Positions 1-9,876 of a stretch of DNA of 64,000 nt are shown here, in pieces. Under the pieces are notes generated by a model. The model was not told the DNA's origin. It saw only the letters and a program-made list of their open reading frames with translations, and made no database searches. How positions within the stretch are numbered: the stretch's first letter is position 1; each line of letters starts with the position of its first letter. The DNA is taken from positions 53,755 through 117,754 of the forward strand of contig JAWPHD010008230.1 in the NCBI GenBank assembly GCA_037043455.1, read 5' to 3'. This DNA is from Cyrtodaria siliqua. Its lineage: Eukaryota > Mollusca > Bivalvia > Adapedonta > Hiatellidae. The position numbers and the translations under genes were made by a program.

Positions 1-578
1 TTAATTAGGTAAGTAAACCGTCACAGATGTGTATCTGAAAATACCCACATCCCATTCTCCATTGCCAGAGTGGCAAACATTGTAGACCAAAGCAATTAGC
101 ACATGTTCACGCACATGACCGTTGCCGTCATGTTTACATATCGCATGACGTCATGTTTAACATATGCATGACGTCATGTTTAAAGTCATTCGCTGATGCA
201 CCAGTTACCCCTACTCAAGTCTTGACGTCACATGCTGCTTCTCACAAGATAAAAGTAAGAAATTTACATTTATACGCGTATTGATGCAAATCTGAATCCG
301 CGTACCATACGCCGTTCTGAAAAATATTCTGAAGCAGGCCGGACGATGTAAACTCCGGACATGAAGAACGCGGTCGACAGAATGTCGTAAATATGAATAA
401 TTTGGGGCTTCGCTGTGCGAAGCTTAGTGATAATATAAATGTATGTTGTTTAATTTCGGGAAGCTCTGTGGCTCGTTTGTCGAGCTTTTCTCGTCCGTAT
501 TGTTTTCACGACTTTGGCGAAAGTTTACTTAGTGGATCTTTTTGACGTTTTACGGTAATCGCCGCCATAACCGAAAAA
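1..578. other. Non-coding AT-rich sequence before the first LINE
   Basis: No convincing coding region is seen on either strand. The stretch contains a short tandem arrangement at 120-180 built around the palindrome TGACGTCA, annotated separately. No endonuclease domain of the downstream LINE is found here, so that element is 5' truncated or its upstream part has been lost. Confidence 0.5.
141..232. promoter_or_regulatory. Cluster of three CRE-type palindromes
   Basis: Perfect TGACGTCA octamers occur at 146-153, 169-176 and 223-230. The first two lie in a 23 bp near-tandem unit that includes CATGTTTAA. TGACGTCA is the consensus of CREB/ATF bZIP factors. No gene start is recognised within a few hundred bases, so a regulatory role is only a possibility. 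Confidence 0.35.
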
Positions 579-2852
579 GTGATTACTAGTGGACAGTCTT
601 TAAAAGACAGTAGTAAGATGTATAAAAAAGAAATAAGTAAACGTTATAGTCAGTTTCACCAAGATTTGAATAAAAAGTTCCGTAACCTTAAGCAGTCCGA
701 CCCAAAATCATATTGGTCTCTATTAAATAAGTTTTCAAATGATAAAAAAAAGGTCATTTCAGATATAACATCTGAGGTTTTTTTTGAACATTTTAGTAAG
801 TTAAATGAAGGGAATACAGATAATGATGATTCATTTGACCCTATTGATTTATCAAATATTTCTGAATACAATTATGAGTTAAATAATGAGATAAGTAATG
901 AAGAGATTTTAGTTGCTATAAACAGCCTGAATAATAATAAGGCTTGTTCTGTTTATGATAATATCTTGAATGAATATATAAAACATTCAAAGGACATCAT
1001 GTTACCCATATTAAAAAGTTTTTTCAATCTTGTACTAAACAATGCAAGTATCCCAGAAATCTGGTGTAAAGGGGTAATTTTTCCAATCTATAAACAAAAA
1101 GGAGATATAAATAACCCTGATAATTATAGAGGCATAACAATACTCAGTTGCTTTGGTAAATTGTTTACAGCAATCTTAAATACTAGACTAAATAAATTTT
1201 TGGAAAGCTCGGGAATTCTTGGTGAAGAACAAGCAGGCTTTAGGAAAAAGTGTAGTACTGTAGACCACATTTTTACATTAAAAATGTTAGTTGATTTTTA
1301 TCTGCATAAAAATAAAAAACTTTATTGTTCTTTCATAGATTACCGTAAAGCGTTCGATTCTGTACATAGATTGGCATTGTGGAAAAAACTGTTACAGAAT
1401 AATATAGATGGCAAGGTTTTCAAAGTTATATATTCTCTGTATGATAAAGCTAAATCGTGTGTTCGTTCTGGTCAAGGCTTGTCCAGTTTCTTTGTGAGTT
1501 GTACAGGTGTTCGTCAAGGCGAAAACCTGTCCCCAATACTGTTTTCGATCTTCCTTAATGATCTAGTGCAACATATGTCTGGTTCCTATGATGGCCTGGA
1601 GAGTCTTTCTGATAGTATTAGGGATCGTCTTAGTGACGATACTATTGACACATATCTCAAGTTGTATTTGCTTTTATATGCGGATGATACTGTTGTCTTT
1701 GCTGAATCAGCTGCTGATCTACAGCTAGCACTTAATTCTATGTATGATTATTGTAATACTTGGAAGCTAGAGGTGAATATTGCAAAAACTAAAGTTGTAG
1801 TTTTTTCTAAAGGTAAAATCCGTAATATCCCAGTATTTACTTATGGGGGCTTAAATCTTGATGTGGTTGATGACTTTAGTTATCTTGGTATGAAGTTTAA
1901 CTACAATGGCAAGTTTAATAAAACTAAAAAATATCTCTGTGACCAGGCTAGAAAAGCCATGTTCTCTGTTCTTAAAAAGGCTAGAAAGCTTTGTCTGTCT
2001 CATGATCTTCAACTTCATCTATTTGATTCGATGGTCAGTCCAATACTATTATATGGGTCGGAGGTCTGGGGTTGTGAGAATGTAAATATTATTAATCAAT
2101 TCCAGTTAAAATATTGTAAAATGGTATTAAAACTCAAAACTTCAACACCAAATATTATGATTTATGGTGAACTTGGGAGAATGCCAATGGATTGTATTAT
2201 AAAGAGTAGAGTTCTGAACTACTGGTGTAAATTGGTCAATAGTAAAGAAGATAAGATTTGTCGTATAATGTATAAACTAATGTATGAACTTGATAAAAGC
2301 AATGTTTTCCATTCTCCTTGGATAGGTTATGTCAAGACTTCACTTGATCAGCTTGGTTTTTCTGAATATTGGTTAAATCAAAATGTTCCATCCCCACTTG
2401 TTTTTAGAAATTTAATAAAAAGCAGAATTAAAGATATATATAATCAATCCTGGAATACCACAGTCTATGAATCCCCAAAATGTGTGAGTTATAGAATTTT
2501 CAAAAATACTATTGCGTTTGAGAGGTATCTAGTAGATTTACCGCTGAATCTTGCATTGTCACTTTGCCATTTTAGATGTTCTAATCATAAACTCCCAGTG
2601 GAAAAAGGCAGACTTTATAATATAGAGAGAAGATTAAGAACTTGTGATTTGTGTCATTTAAATGTGCTTGGTGATGAATTTCATTACATTTTTGTTTGCA
2701 CTTTTTTTAAAAATGAAAGAAAGAAATATATTTCCTCTAATTCTATTATTGCAAATACATATAATTTTAGAAACATTTTTCAATCTATAGATAATTATGA
2801 ATTGTTAAAACTGTCATTATTTGTTAAGAAAATTATTGATAAATTTAAGTAA
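579..2852 (+). CDS. Non-LTR retrotransposon (LINE) reverse transcriptase ORF, 5' truncated
   Basis: This 757-codon open frame encodes the reverse transcriptase half of a LINE ORF2. In order it has a linker of about 150 residues, finger motifs around NYRGI, RT motif A FIDYRKAFD (Asp near residue 254), motif B GVRQGENLSP, the catalytic YADD at residues 367-370, and a C-terminal Cys/His motif (C689, C692, H702, C707) of the type found at the end of many LINE proteins. No apurinic endonuclease domain precedes it, so the element is truncated at its 5' side, although the remaining frame is uninterrupted. Reverse transcriptases of this kind copy element RNA at a nicked chromosomal target. The first ATG is simply the first in the open frame and is not a known start. 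Clade (Jockey, CR1 or L1-like) is not assigned. Confidence 0.85.
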   Translation: MITSGQSLKDSSKMYKKEISKRYSQFHQDLNKKFRNLKQSDPKSYWSLLNKFSNDKKKVISDITSEVFFEHFSKLNEGNTDNDDSFDPIDLSNISEYNYELNNEISNEEILVAINSLNNNKACSVYDNILNEYIKHSKDIMLPILKSFFNLVLNNASIPEIWCKGVIFPIYKQKGDINNPDNYRGITILSCFGKLFTAILNTRLNKFLESSGILGEEQAGFRKKCSTVDHIFTLKMLVDFYLHKNKKLYCSFIDYRKAFDSVHRLALWKKLLQNNIDGKVFKVIYSLYDKAKSCVRSGQGLSSFFVSCTGVRQGENLSPILFSIFLNDLVQHMSGSYDGLESLSDSIRDRLSDDTIDTYLKLYLLLYADDTVVFAESAADLQLALNSMYDYCNTWKLEVNIAKTKVVVFSKGKIRNIPVFTYGGLNLDVVDDFSYLGMKFNYNGKFNKTKKYLCDQARKAMFSVLKKARKLCLSHDLQLHLFDSMVSPILLYGSEVWGCENVNIINQFQLKYCKMVLKLKTSTPNIMIYGELGRMPMDCIIKSRVLNYWCKLVNSKEDKICRIMYKLMYELDKSNVFHSPWIGYVKTSLDQLGFSEYWLNQNVPSPLVFRNLIKSRIKDIYNQSWNTTVYESPKCVSYRIFKNTIAFERYLVDLPLNLALSLCHFRCSNHKLPVEKGRLYNIERRLRTCDLCHLNVLGDEFHYIFVCTFFKNERKKYISSNSIIANTYNFRNIFQSIDNYELLKLSLFVKKIIDKFK

Positions 2853-2920
2853 CTATTTTTCACCTTCCCCTATTAATTTTACATTTATTACTCAGTATTA
2901 ATATACGAAACTCATTCCAT

Positions 2921-3631
2921 CTACTGTGCATTTCAGGGTACCTATGCGTCGAATATGAATCGAGATTTTTTTTTATTCCTTTCTATATGTTTTCATACCT
3001 GATATGATTGAATAGAATGAAAACGGACGCTCCTGAATCTGTTTTCAATCTTCGAGTAGCCATCCTCTAAGCTTTGCAAAGCCAAAAAATCATTTTGAAC
3101 ACCCATATTTACATGTAATTTTATTGACAGCCGAAAACCAAAATGGCGACAGCGGAACATTCCATTTTTTAGGGTAGGGTGACTTAAAAAATATGTTGAC
3201 CAGCAGTGGTGTAAATAACAAAATATAAACTCAGTATACTATTTACATAGCCTATATTTGCTACATATAATGGTTTTCATTCCAAAATAAAGGATAAGTA
3301 TGATCGATTACCGTTGGTGCTGAACATTGAACAACAACCTCACCCTGCGTTTTACATGGTACATCCGAACCCTAGAAACAGACATGCGCAGACGACAATT
3401 TCTAAAAATAAGGCCGCCATGTTGTTTTAATTTTTACAATATAAACAATGGGGTCAAAATTAATTTTAGGCTTTGTGAAGCATAGCGGATGGCTATGGCA
3501 AGATTGTAAACAGATCCAGGAGCGTCTATTTTCATTCTATCTAACCATATCAGGTATGAAAACATATAGTAAGTAATAAAAAAAAATATCGATTCATATT
3601 TGACGCACAGGCACCCTGAAATGCACAGTAG
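2921..3631. mobile_element. MITE-like inverted-repeat element, 711 bp
   Basis: Left arm 2921-3083 and right arm 3469-3631 are inverted complements of about 163 bp. The outer ends read CTACTGTGCATTTCAGGGT and its complement. Flanks TCATTCCAT (2912-2920) and TCATTTTAT (3632-3640) match at 7 of 9 positions and may be a decayed target duplication. There is no coding capacity, so it would be non-autonomous. It sits in the LINE 3' UTR and is therefore younger than that LINE insertion. Confidence 0.7.
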
Positions 3632-3921
3632 TCATTTTATCTTGAATTGAAATTATTTTGTGTTTATATTCTATGTTATGATTCAACTTTGTAAATATTG
3701 TTATTGATGTTATTTTCATTTGTGTTTGTTAATGCTCATGCCCAGTTGGGCCCAGCTTATGAAATAAAACTTGAAACTTGAAACTTGACAACTTAGAATT
3801 GTCCAAAAAAATAAAATAAAAGCCAGGATTGAATTTAATATGAAATAGGTTAAACCTATAGGGCGAGCACAGTTCATGTTTGATTGTGCCGCTACGTATG
3901 TATGCACCGGTATGTGCAAGT

Positions 3922-4008
3922 CTAGCTGCGAGAATCGTAGCTCTTATGGCGTGTACCTATATCATGGTAGGTACATACTACCATAAGAGCCATGATTCTC
4001 ACATCTAG
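3922..4008. repeat. Short hairpin (inverted repeat), 87 bp
   Basis: The arm at 3922-3949 and its complement at 3981-4008 form a stem of about 28 bp, and the intervening GTACCTA/TAGGTAC extends pairing towards the loop. The 11-mer GTGCAAGTCTA occurs at both edges (3914-3924 and 4008-4018), which fits a very small MITE with its duplicated target. Confidence 0.5.
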
Positions 4009-4359
4009 TGCAAGTCTACCTGTACGTGTCTTATGAATCGTGACATCCCACCCCAACAAATTTCAATTCGTGTGTGTGTGTGTATTTCTAAGGATTATAA
4101 TCCGTCAGCCTACGACAGGCGTCGTACCCGACGATTATAGGCACAATTGAGTCTGGACTTTTATCTGTGTGTTTGTGTGTGATGTGATGATATGTCTACT
4201 TGAAGCAGCGAACTCAATGGTTTCTTTATAGTGCTGCCACACTGGAATACCACACCGTAGTAGACATGATACCCCCAGTCACATTATTCTGACACTGGTC
4301 AATCAGTCGTAGTACTACCTATTATTTGCTCGTCAGGCAAGGGTTCCATTTTTAAAGTA

Positions 4360-4435
4360 TCTGGGGACTCGAACCCACGACCTCCCGAATGCAAGGCAGA
4401 CGCTCTAACCAGTACACCAGAATGCTTCGGTCAAA
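4360..4435 (-). repeat. tRNA-derived SINE head (Pol III A and B boxes)
   Basis: Read on the minus strand, the segment has an A-box-like CTGGTTAGAGCG, an anticodon-loop-like CTTGCAT and a B box GGTTCGAGTCCC with the usual tRNA spacing. The acceptor stem is not complementary and no mature tRNA fold closes, so this is a tRNA-derived SINE or relic and not a tRNA gene. Confidence 0.55.
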
Positions 4436-5059
4436 TTTCAATTCGTTCCCAGACAGGACAGATATGGCATGGAACGAACTTCGAACGGTTATCTAGTCAT
4501 GATCCAGTCTGGATCGACATTGGCTGAATCACCAACCGTCATAAAAGCTGCTACTACATCAGTGTATGTAAGCTATATATACATAAACCGTGATGCACGC
4601 GTATACTTTTTTGCCGAACAACATTTTGCCGAACAACATGTAATTACGGTTTCAACGTCATGTCATTACGAAAAATGTATATTATGATTTAAGCTTTTTT
4701 TTATTTGAATATACGTCTAATATACGTCTTGTCTTCAACGTGTGTTAAATTGATTCATACGTATTGTCTAATCATTATGATGATGTATGTTTGAGAAAAG
4801 TACAATGATTTTAAAACATAGGAATTTGTTTTTTCCTACTTGACAGTTAATAAATGGTGGTCCATTTTCAGAATATTAGTTCAATATTTAGTTGAGTATG
4901 TCTGGGGTGGAGGACACCGGGTCCGACGTTTTTCATCAATATATTCTGAAAATGCACCAAATTCATCAAATGCTATGTAGAAAAGACGTTGGTTTGTTTC
5001 ACTGTTCTTGACGTTTAGCACTAGCTGTGCTCAATATACTTATTAGTTTCTACATCTAG

Positions 5060-5126
5060 ATTTTAAGAAACTGAGTGTCCTATTTGACCCTTATTTTAAG
5101 AAACTGAGTGTCCTATTTGACCCTTA
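5060..5126. repeat. Direct tandem duplication of about 33 bp
   Basis: A 33 bp unit beginning ATTTTAAGAAACTGAGTGTC occurs twice back to back. The remaining sequence between about 4440 and 5259 shows no supported gene. Confidence 0.6.
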
Positions 5127-5259
5127 TGTTTCTGTTGGTGGTAGAAAAACAAAAATAGTGAAATGATAGGACAGAGAAAAGCATAGATCGATTGAAGCAG
5201 AAGACCGGTAAAGTTTCCAAACCGTGTTTTCATCACCTTCAAATTTGAACTACTCCGTA

Positions 5260-5630
5260 ATATATATGTATTTTGGGGTTTCTGGCTCAAAACCCAAATC
5301 ACCCCCAAATAATCTAAAATCACCACACAAAATTTTTCACTTTACTGAAAATTAAGTCAATTAAACTGGTTATTTAGCATGTCCCAGGCGCTAAATAACC
5401 CAAGATTTTAAGACTGAATTGTGAAAATGTTTTAAAATTGGATGTTTAAATTTTATTACAAAATAGAGGTTAAACATTAAAACTTAGGTTGAATACAAAG
5501 GTGGTGGATCGTACTCATACACATTACTAAAACAATTTATTACACACTTTTTAGACTTTTTTGTAATGTTGCCATTGCTTCCTTTCTTCCCTGCTCTACT
5601 AGTTATTTTGTTTGAGCTTTACTTATTTTA
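5260..5630 (+). repeat. Left terminal inverted repeat of Polinton copy 1
   Basis: This 371 bp segment is the near-exact inverted complement of 19650-20018. The ends read TATATATGTATTTTGGGG inwards. It includes the last codons of the leftmost gene. Polinton TIRs commonly begin with AG; these do not. Confidence 0.9.
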
Positions 5631-6118
5631 GCCTTTTTTTGTTTGGTGTCTTCTTTTAAACTATAATATTTATCTAACTCATCTAAAATCATCTTAAACT
5701 CTTGATCAGATATTTGTGCATCACTCAACGCTTTTGATATTAACTGCTTTATACTATTTAACTTAGCCTCTGCCAAAGTTTTTATTTCATGATGTTTTTG
5801 AGCTTTTACATTAAGCTTGCGTCTGATAAAATTAACACAAACACCTGTAGCTCCACATACTATTGCTGCTATTTCTAAAGGTAGCAAAACTGGAACAACA
5901 AATCCAATCCCAGCCATAATAACACCTGCAGATATTAAGGTAGTGTCAATTCCATCTGTAATATTAATACCACGTTTATATTTTTTATAAAGTGACTGAC
6001 GTATACTTCGTTCTGTAATTAACTTTTTTTCAATCTCTGAAATCTTTTGTAATCTATAATTTTGTCCGTCTTCCACTGGCAACTCAGGATATATACTTGG
6101 TGCGGTCGGTTGCTTCAT
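5603..6118 (-). CDS. Polinton small membrane protein, function unknown
   Basis: This 171-residue protein is intact in this copy and in copy 2 (49663-50172), with very high similarity. The N-terminus has a proline-rich YPELP segment. A charged helix follows, then about 40 hydrophobic Ala/Ile/Val/Gly-rich residues (about 55-95) that could form one or two membrane segments, and a charged helical C-terminus. The C-terminal codons lie in the TIR. I do not recognise a family with known function. Conservation of an open frame in both decayed copies suggests a real viral gene, perhaps a virion membrane-active or packaging accessory protein; that role is inference. Confidence 0.65.
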   Translation of the reverse strand: MKQPTAPSIYPELPVEDGQNYRLQKISEIEKKLITERSIRQSLYKKYKRGINITDGIDTTLISAGVIMAGIGFVVPVLLPLEIAAIVCGATGVCVNFIRRKLNVKAQKHHEIKTLAEAKLNSIKQLISKALSDAQISDQEFKMILDELDKYYSLKEDTKQKKAKISKAQTK

Positions 6119-6139
6119 TTTTTATTGATAAATAAAAAA

Positions 6140-6580
6140 TTAAATTAATTCAATTAATAATGATGCCACCGTATTTACAGCTGTAGCGTTGGAAACCTTG
6201 CATACAAAGTTAACAACAGAACCAGCGCCAATCTCTAAAGGTTTATCAAAGTTATCATGATTGCGTGGAATGATGTGAAGCGTTATACCATACTTTGGTT
6301 GTTCAACACCATTGACAGAAACTATTACAGTTACGTCACCAACTAATCGTTCACATGCTAAACCTATTCCCATAATCCGTCCACGGCGTGTCATTACATG
6401 CCCCACATTTTTTTCTGCACCGCCGTTACCAAATGAGAGTATTCTATTCAACACAAGTGGGCCCTTAGCCTCCGCAAATATTGTTATAATTCCATATTTA
6501 AGATTATCAATTCTATCTCTCAAATGATTAACCTGGTTAACAAAAAGGCACAATTCGCCTATATAAATTTTGAACATCAT
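6140..6580 (-). pseudogene. Polinton beta-rich structural protein (fiber/surface candidate), N-terminus lost
   Basis: The continuous frame of about 140 residues is rich in short beta-type segments and Gly, for example SFGNGG, RRGRIMG and EIGAGSVVNF. The homologue in copy 2 (49141-49639) is longer at its N-terminus. Here a deletion of about 115 bp, seen against copy 2, removed the start region and joined the remainder to the upstream penton-like gene. An extra T in a T-run near 6545 puts the two out of frame. The family is unnamed to me. A compact beta-rich protein next to a penton-like gene suggests a surface or fiber protein, but nothing in the sequence proves it. Confidence 0.6.
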
Positions 6581-7193
6581 TTATCAAAGCCTTTATTTTG
6601 TTGCCATACTCATCTCTGACTTCTATTTTCAATTCAGTAATTGCACCATTCATAAGACAGTGATATTCAGGATAAAAACTTGTATATACTATATCTCCAA
6701 ACTGCTTATTTACTACAGGTACAACACCTATAATAGTGCTTGGTGCACCATTGAAATAATTACTACTCGTATTAACTTGTTCCAGATGAACATATAGCTG
6801 TTTATAAGGAGCTAAATTAATTGGGTAATCTCCCATATTAGTACCTGTTAACCATTTTCTGTCCTTGAATCCCAACATTTTTGAAAGACCGCTTGACATT
6901 CGTGTCTCTATTGGCGTATGTATAATGGCTGCGCCAATTTGGACAATATTGTCCAGAATAATATTTTCATTTAGCAATTTAAAATCTTCTACCAAGTCTT
7001 GAAAGTTATAGAGTCCAGCTAGTAAATGTTTTATTATATCTGGGTTTCTTGTCTTTATGATTTCATCATTAATATTATACCAACCGATAGTGTATGTAAA
7101 ACTTTTTAATCCGACGCGCTTAGTTCCATCTCTATTATCGATATACTGTTGTAAGTTAATAGAGTTGTCTATGTTTGAAATTGTATGAAACAT
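6537..7193 (-). pseudogene. Putative penton / single jelly-roll capsid protein (3' end deleted)
   Basis: The start is taken at the ATG at 7193, which directly follows a TATATA/A-rich leader; an in-frame ATG further upstream lies in the opposite gene's leader. The product is about 215 residues, roughly the size of a single jelly-roll. The central part has conserved-looking blocks LAPYKQLYVHLEQVNTSSN and FGDIVYTSFYPEYH, also present in copy 2 (48471-49115). Polintons usually encode a penton base protein beside the capsid gene, and this is the best candidate by size and location. The last dozen residues are missing because of the deletion into the next gene. The assignment is inference. Confidence 0.5.
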
Positions 7194-7232
7194 TTTTTTT
7201 TTAATATATATATATAAATATACAAAATAAAA
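7194..7232. promoter_or_regulatory. Divergent AT-only promoter region
   Basis: Only 39 bp separate the start codons of the penton-like gene (minus) and the 7233 gene (plus). The spacer is almost pure A/T with a (TA)n TATA-like core. The same arrangement is preserved in copy 2 (48432-48470). It probably drives both genes with very short 5' leaders. Confidence 0.6.
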
Positions 7233-8508
7233 ATGATTTCTAAAGAATTCAAATATAACCCAGATGCTCACTATTTAGATACTTTTAGCAAGAAAGTGAT
7301 AGATATAATAAATCATAACATAGTCATTACATCAGACGGTAAAGGCTTTAAAGCATCATTTTCCAATGTCTTTGAAAAATACAAACTCCCATACGTTAAA
7401 TCAGATGATATAGTCCAACGATGGGGAACAGATTGGATGTTATTTTGGCAAAACCAGTTAAACTTTGCTATTTGGTGTGCGACAACTGGATGTGGTATTG
7501 ATTTCAACAACAATCTAAAAGCTGATACTTTGGTTGGTTCGTTATTTCGATTTCATGTCTATTACCAAGTCAGAAGAATATTATTTGAGATGAGTGTAGC
7601 AATGCCTCAAGACTCAAATTGGAATGCGTTTAATAACACATATAATCGAAACGCATACGAGAGAATATGCAAGGAGTTTAACGTTGACTTAAATTCAGAC
7701 TGGAGACAAAAACAAAGCTATAATAATGGTCTAGGAACAATTTTTAATTACTGGACAAATATTGGTTACCATCCTTTGGTAAATACTGTATACGACAACA
7801 AAACGATGAGTTTTACAGTCTATGAGAGTGATACAACATATCACATTGATTACATTGCACAAGGATTTGAGGCTGACAACAGCTGGTCTACTTTTATACT
7901 AGATTGTTCATCTGGATTTACAAGGGCAGGAGTAGAAAGAATTAATGACAGCATAAGAACATACTGCTGGGCAATTCTTGGTTCACAATCACAAACAAGA
8001 ACTGATTTACTTGGAACTGGAACGGCATTTGATGCACAGAAACAATTTCTGGCAAATGTAGAGGACGCAATAAATAGCCCCATCGACTTGCCCAGTTGAA
8101 ATTTCAAGATATGAAAACACCTTAAAATATGCAAGAAGTAAAGTAAATTTTGTCTATGGAAGTGGATTGTATATGTCTCCGAGTGACATGGAATTAAGAA
8201 TTGGAACAATACAAGACTACAATAATGAAATTGTAATAGCAACCGATACACAAGCATTAGGATTGAATAATGATGTAAATGTAAAACCAGTGCCACCAAA
8301 AATTATTCAACCTTTTCAAGGTACCACAACAAAGACATTTTTACCAGAACCTTCTGACTTTGATAAATCATCAATACATAAAACTATGGAACATAACCCA
8401 CCAAATATACAAAAAATAGCGATTGAACACAAAGATAACAAAACAACTATAATTGTTGGTACTATAGTAATAGGTCTTGCTGCATTACTTATTTACGAGA
8501 TTTACTGA
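7233..8508 (+). pseudogene. Conserved Polinton protein with C-terminal membrane anchor, frameshifted
   Basis: The gene encodes about 400 residues. An N-terminal and central soluble region rich in Trp/Tyr/Asn includes WCATTGCG, YYQVRRIL and the block FTRAGVERINDSIRTYCWAILG. A C-terminal Ile/Val hydrophobic helix of about 20 residues ends at a short charged tail. In this copy an insertion with substitution near 8096 gives a premature stop and the rest continues in another frame. In copy 2 (47155-48431) that site is intact, but a different frameshift is present. I recognise this as a widespread but unnamed Polinton gene, probably a structural or minor virion protein by neighbourhood. The 3' end overlaps the convergent gene by 20 bp. 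Confidence 0.6.
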
Positions 8509-9829
8509 ACCACTCTTTGGCTGCCACATACAACAAACCGGAAACAAACACAAGCAAAGCCCATAGATTGTTACCAAGCCAATTAATAACATTACCTGTT
8601 GCAGATAAAAGCCATGATACTATTGCACCAATAACTCCTGGAAGTGCTGCAGCAGCTTTACCAGCTAGGTTGGCAAGAAGTTTACCAAGATTAAATAGTT
8701 GTTTTTTTATCCAATCTTTTACACTTGATGGATTTTGGAGTTGGAGTTGGCGCAGCACTTGATGTGGGAATAATAGAATTAATCATCACCCCAAGAATCA
8801 TACCAAATGCAGTTAAAATACTAACAATAGTAATACCTTGCTCCCTAAACAAGGTTTGATTCTCTCACCAAGAGTTGTATCCTCGTTTAACATTTTGTTT
8901 ATTGTCGCTTTTATCCTGCTTACTTGGTTACGAAAAGCTTCTCTGTTTTCATTAATAACATCCATTCTTGCACCTCTCTCATCTTCAAGGTCTTTGATGC
9001 GATCGCTAATTCTTTTTATCTGGAATTCATCATTATCAGTCTTAGCTTGTTCTAACTTTTGTTTTTCTCTTGTTATGTCTTTATCAAGTTGTGTAAGTTT
9101 TGCCACTTTATTGGTGAGTTCTTCCTTGACAGTTGTCATCGCTTTTACTATTCCATCCATTTCACGCTTGTCTATATTTGTTTGTGTTGAAACATCAGGA
9201 CGCTCAATCACATCCCAGTCATACAATGATGTCTCTATGTTATCCAGTGATGCATTTATGTTATCTATATCACGTGATAAATCTTGTAATGGAATAGCAT
9301 CCACATTATCTGGTAAATCGTTTATTGTGCTCTCCAACTCTTGCAACTTTTGTCGAAATTTTTGTGATACTTTTTTTTTACTGTCATATTCCGGCAAATT
9401 TAAAAATTGTCTTACCGCCATTGTTCCCCCAGAGCCAATAACCCTGTTATATTCATTTGCTAAAGAACCAAGGGAAAGAAATGTTGCATTACCTTGCTTG
9501 GAAGTTATTCTTATTTCTTTATCACCAACAATCCAGTATAATGTTTTACCATCATCTGATACTTTAAACTGGTCATAATCCATTTTGTCAGGTGCCATCT
9601 TATATCGTTTTCCTATTTCATTATAAAAGAATTTTACAAGATTTTTTTTGTGTGCTTCAAGTTCGGATTTTCTTACTTCCCCCCGAAGGTCAGCAAGATG
9701 GTCGCTTTCATTAAGAAGACTTCTTAGAACAGGCTCATCAGGCACCATTGGTAAATCATCATCATAATATTCATCATAATCATCTGGATCATACGTAGGA
9801 TTGTCATATTCAAATCCTCCTTCAGCCAT
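8489..9829 (-). pseudogene. Conserved Polinton coiled-coil/membrane protein, frameshifted
   Basis: The predicted protein has about 440 residues. It has an acidic Asp/Tyr-rich N-terminus (about 10-35), a basic mixed domain, a long heptad-rich coiled coil rich in Lys/Glu/Leu (about 225-310), then a hydrophobic region and Ala/Gly/Leu-rich amphipathic or transmembrane helices at the C-terminus (WLLSATGNV, WALLVFVSGLLYVAA). A one-base loss in an A-run near 8855 separates the long N-terminal part (8813-9829) from the 89-codon C-terminal part (8489-8758). Copy 2 is in frame at that site but has a stop elsewhere. The family is common in invertebrate Polintons and has no assigned function. Membrane lysis or internal core binding would be reasonable guesses. 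Confidence 0.6.
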
Positions 9830-9876
9830 TGTTTATTTTATTTAATTTTAAAAAATATATTTAAAAAATAAAAACA
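9830..9876. promoter_or_regulatory. Divergent AT-rich promoter between coiled-coil gene and capsid gene
   Basis: The spacer of 47 bp contains only A/T apart from two bases, with a TTTAAAAAATATATTT core. It is conserved in copy 2 (45811-45857). Confidence 0.6.

Larger units (their letters stand above)
579..3787 (+). mobile_element. 5'-truncated LINE with 3' UTR and tail
   Basis: The element comprises the ORF above and a 3' UTR interrupted by a MITE at 2921-3631. It ends with AATAAA (3763-3768) followed by a short tandem of the 7-mer CTTGAAA, a common LINE 3' tail style. The 5' boundary is not defined. Confidence 0.6.

Noticed and set aside
20..45. Sequencing-adapter remnant (AGATGTGTAT)
   Set aside because: Only ten bases match the transposase adapter end, and the following sequence does not.
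4360..4435. Possible tRNA gene on the minus strand (also at 20553, 44585 and 54851)
   Set aside because: A and B boxes are present, but acceptor stems and anticodon stems do not close. One sits within a SINE with its own target duplication. They are tRNA-derived repeats.
8517..9578. Long plus-strand open frames opposite the coiled-coil gene
   Set aside because: They are antisense shadows of a gene with clear protein features and a conserved copy 2 partner.
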